Below are positions 63,369-64,000 of a DNA stretch of 64,000 nucleotides, piece by piece; positions within the stretch are counted from its first letter, which is position 1, and every line of letters begins with the position of its first letter. A program made the translations under genes and the position numbers. Source of the stretch: Echinicola shivajiensis (GTDB taxonomy: Bacteria > Bacteroidota > Bacteroidia > Cytophagales > Cyclobacteriaceae). Under the pieces are notes generated by a model. That model did not search any database. It was not told the origin of the DNA and saw only the letters and a list, made by a program, of their open reading frames with translations. The stretch covers positions 1-64,000 of the forward strand of contig NZ_JAHHZM010000001.1 in assembly GCF_018642165.1 (NCBI RefSeq). The letters run 5' to 3'.

Positions 63369-64000
63369 ATTATAGTGAATTGCCTTATAGAGTTAACCAT
63401 TTCTTTTATGCTTTCTATGGTAATATTCATCTGATTTAAATTATTATTGTGGCTAATACCAAACCTCAAACAACAAAATGCTTCCTCTTCACTCAATCCT
63501 ATAGCTAGAAGCACATGAGATGGTTCAATTGATGCTGAAGTACATGCAGATCCATTAGAAACTATAATATTTTCCATTCCCATCATCAGAGCATCAGAAT
63601 CAATCCCCTCAAAATAAATATTGGTAGTATTGGGGAGCCGGCGCTCAATACAACCATTAACCTTTGTGCCAGGAATTTTTAGTATTTCAGATTCTAGATA
63701 ATCACGCAGTTCAGAGGTGTGTAAAGCCACCTTTTGCATTTCTTTTTCAGCCATTTCGGCCGCAGCCCCTAACCCTACTATTCCGGGAACATTGAGTGTG
63801 CCACTTCTTTTCCCTTTTTGATGTCCCCCACCATGAATTTGACTTTCCAACCTTACTCTATGGGGCCTTCTGCTTCTTACAAAAAGGCCCCCTACTCCTT
63901 TGGGACCATAAATCTTATGCCCTGAAAATGCCATTAGATCAATACCTAGCTCATCTACATCCAAAGGAATTTTACCAAAAGCTTGTGTTGCATCAGTAAA
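63365..64000 (-). CDS. dndA: Cysteine desulfurase DndA (NifS/IscS-like), 5' end outside window
   Basis: The frame is open to the window end, reading FTDATQAFGKIPLDVDELG before the internal Met, so about half of a roughly 380-residue enzyme is present. Visible: PLP-lysine motif AFSGHKIYGPKGVGGLF, GGGHQKGKRSGTLNVPGIVGLG and the catalytic Cys loop SNGSACTSASIEPSHVLLAIG. It provides sulfur for DndC. It is on the opposite strand and converges on dndB, so it has its own promoter outside the window. A housekeeping IscS-like enzyme is possible, but position argues for DndA. Confidence 0.9.
   Translation of the reverse strand, partial: FTDATQAFGKIPLDVDELGIDLMAFSGHKIYGPKGVGGLFVRSRRPHRVRLESQIHGGGHQKGKRSGTLNVPGIVGLGAAAEMAEKEMQKVALHTSELRDYLESEILKIPGTKVNGCIERRLPNTTNIYFEGIDSDALMMGMENIIVSNGSACTSASIEPSHVLLAIGLSEEEAFCCLRFGISHNNNLNQMNITIESIKEMVNSIRQFTII

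Overview
The window is from a member of the Bacteroidota, most probably a marine or environmental Cytophagales-type bacterium. Evidence: a SusC/SusD pair under an ECF sigma/FecR switch, a giant MBG/Calx-beta surface protein, lipoproteins with short lipoboxes, a TAnnTTTG promoter without Shine-Dalgarno sequences, and many short orphan operons separated by long repeat-filled spacers. This assignment rests on gene content, not on rRNA. No rRNA, tRNA, CRISPR array, intact transposase or integrase was seen.

Layout. 1-10.3 kb: the 5' part of a giant secreted repeat protein (minus strand), a truncated sibling, a tiny membrane protein and a TPR/transmembrane/HTH regulator. 11.3-16.1 kb: a minus-strand run of small cassette-like enzymes (DinB, DHFR-like, DUF1801, DUF998, an SRPBCC remnant, VOC, DoxX-like, SRPBCC, ArsR) under an ArsR repressor with two operator copies. 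16.6-21.2 kb: a membrane protein, ilvD, a Crp/Fnr regulator, a GNAT remnant and a lipoprotein. 21.4-22.9 kb: a second ArsR-SRPBCC-DHFR-like operon, again with two operators. 23.5-27.4 kb: a LytTR remnant, a three-gene HipBST-like toxin-antitoxin module and a DUF1016 nuclease gene killed by two in-frame stops. 28-30 kb: a beta-propeller protein. 31.4-40.3 kb: an ECF sigma-FecR-SusC-SusD locus with two exported endonuclease/exonuclease/phosphatase-family hydrolases in place of glycosidases. 40.8-43.9 kb: a DUF433/DUF5615 toxin-antitoxin pair and a Fic protein. 45-47.8 kb: an ABC-F ATPase followed 4 bp later by a Cfr-like radical-SAM 23S rRNA methylase, a probable ribosome-protection operon. 47.9-54.8 kb: SDR, AraC, aldehyde dehydrogenase, SnoaL-like, AraC and Old Yellow Enzyme genes. 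55.3-64 kb: an HNH nuclease, then a dnd (DNA phosphorothioation) locus: dndC, dndD, a DndE-HerA-type ATPase fusion, an uncharacterised four-helix membrane protein and dndB, with dndA converging from the other strand and running off the window.

The two most interesting systems are the dnd locus (fused DndE-ATPase, embedded membrane protein, nearby HNH nuclease, no dndFGH in view) and the ABC-F/Cfr-like pair. Hip, DUF1016, DUF433/DUF5615, Fic and dnd modules in one 40-kb stretch make it look like a defence and toxin-antitoxin-rich accessory region.

Almost every spacer over 300 bp is built from the same few interspersed repeat modules, called A-I here. Every copy I found reads in the same direction along the window. 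Several modules exist both with and without short palindromic inserts, which gives natural empty-site/filled-site pairs.
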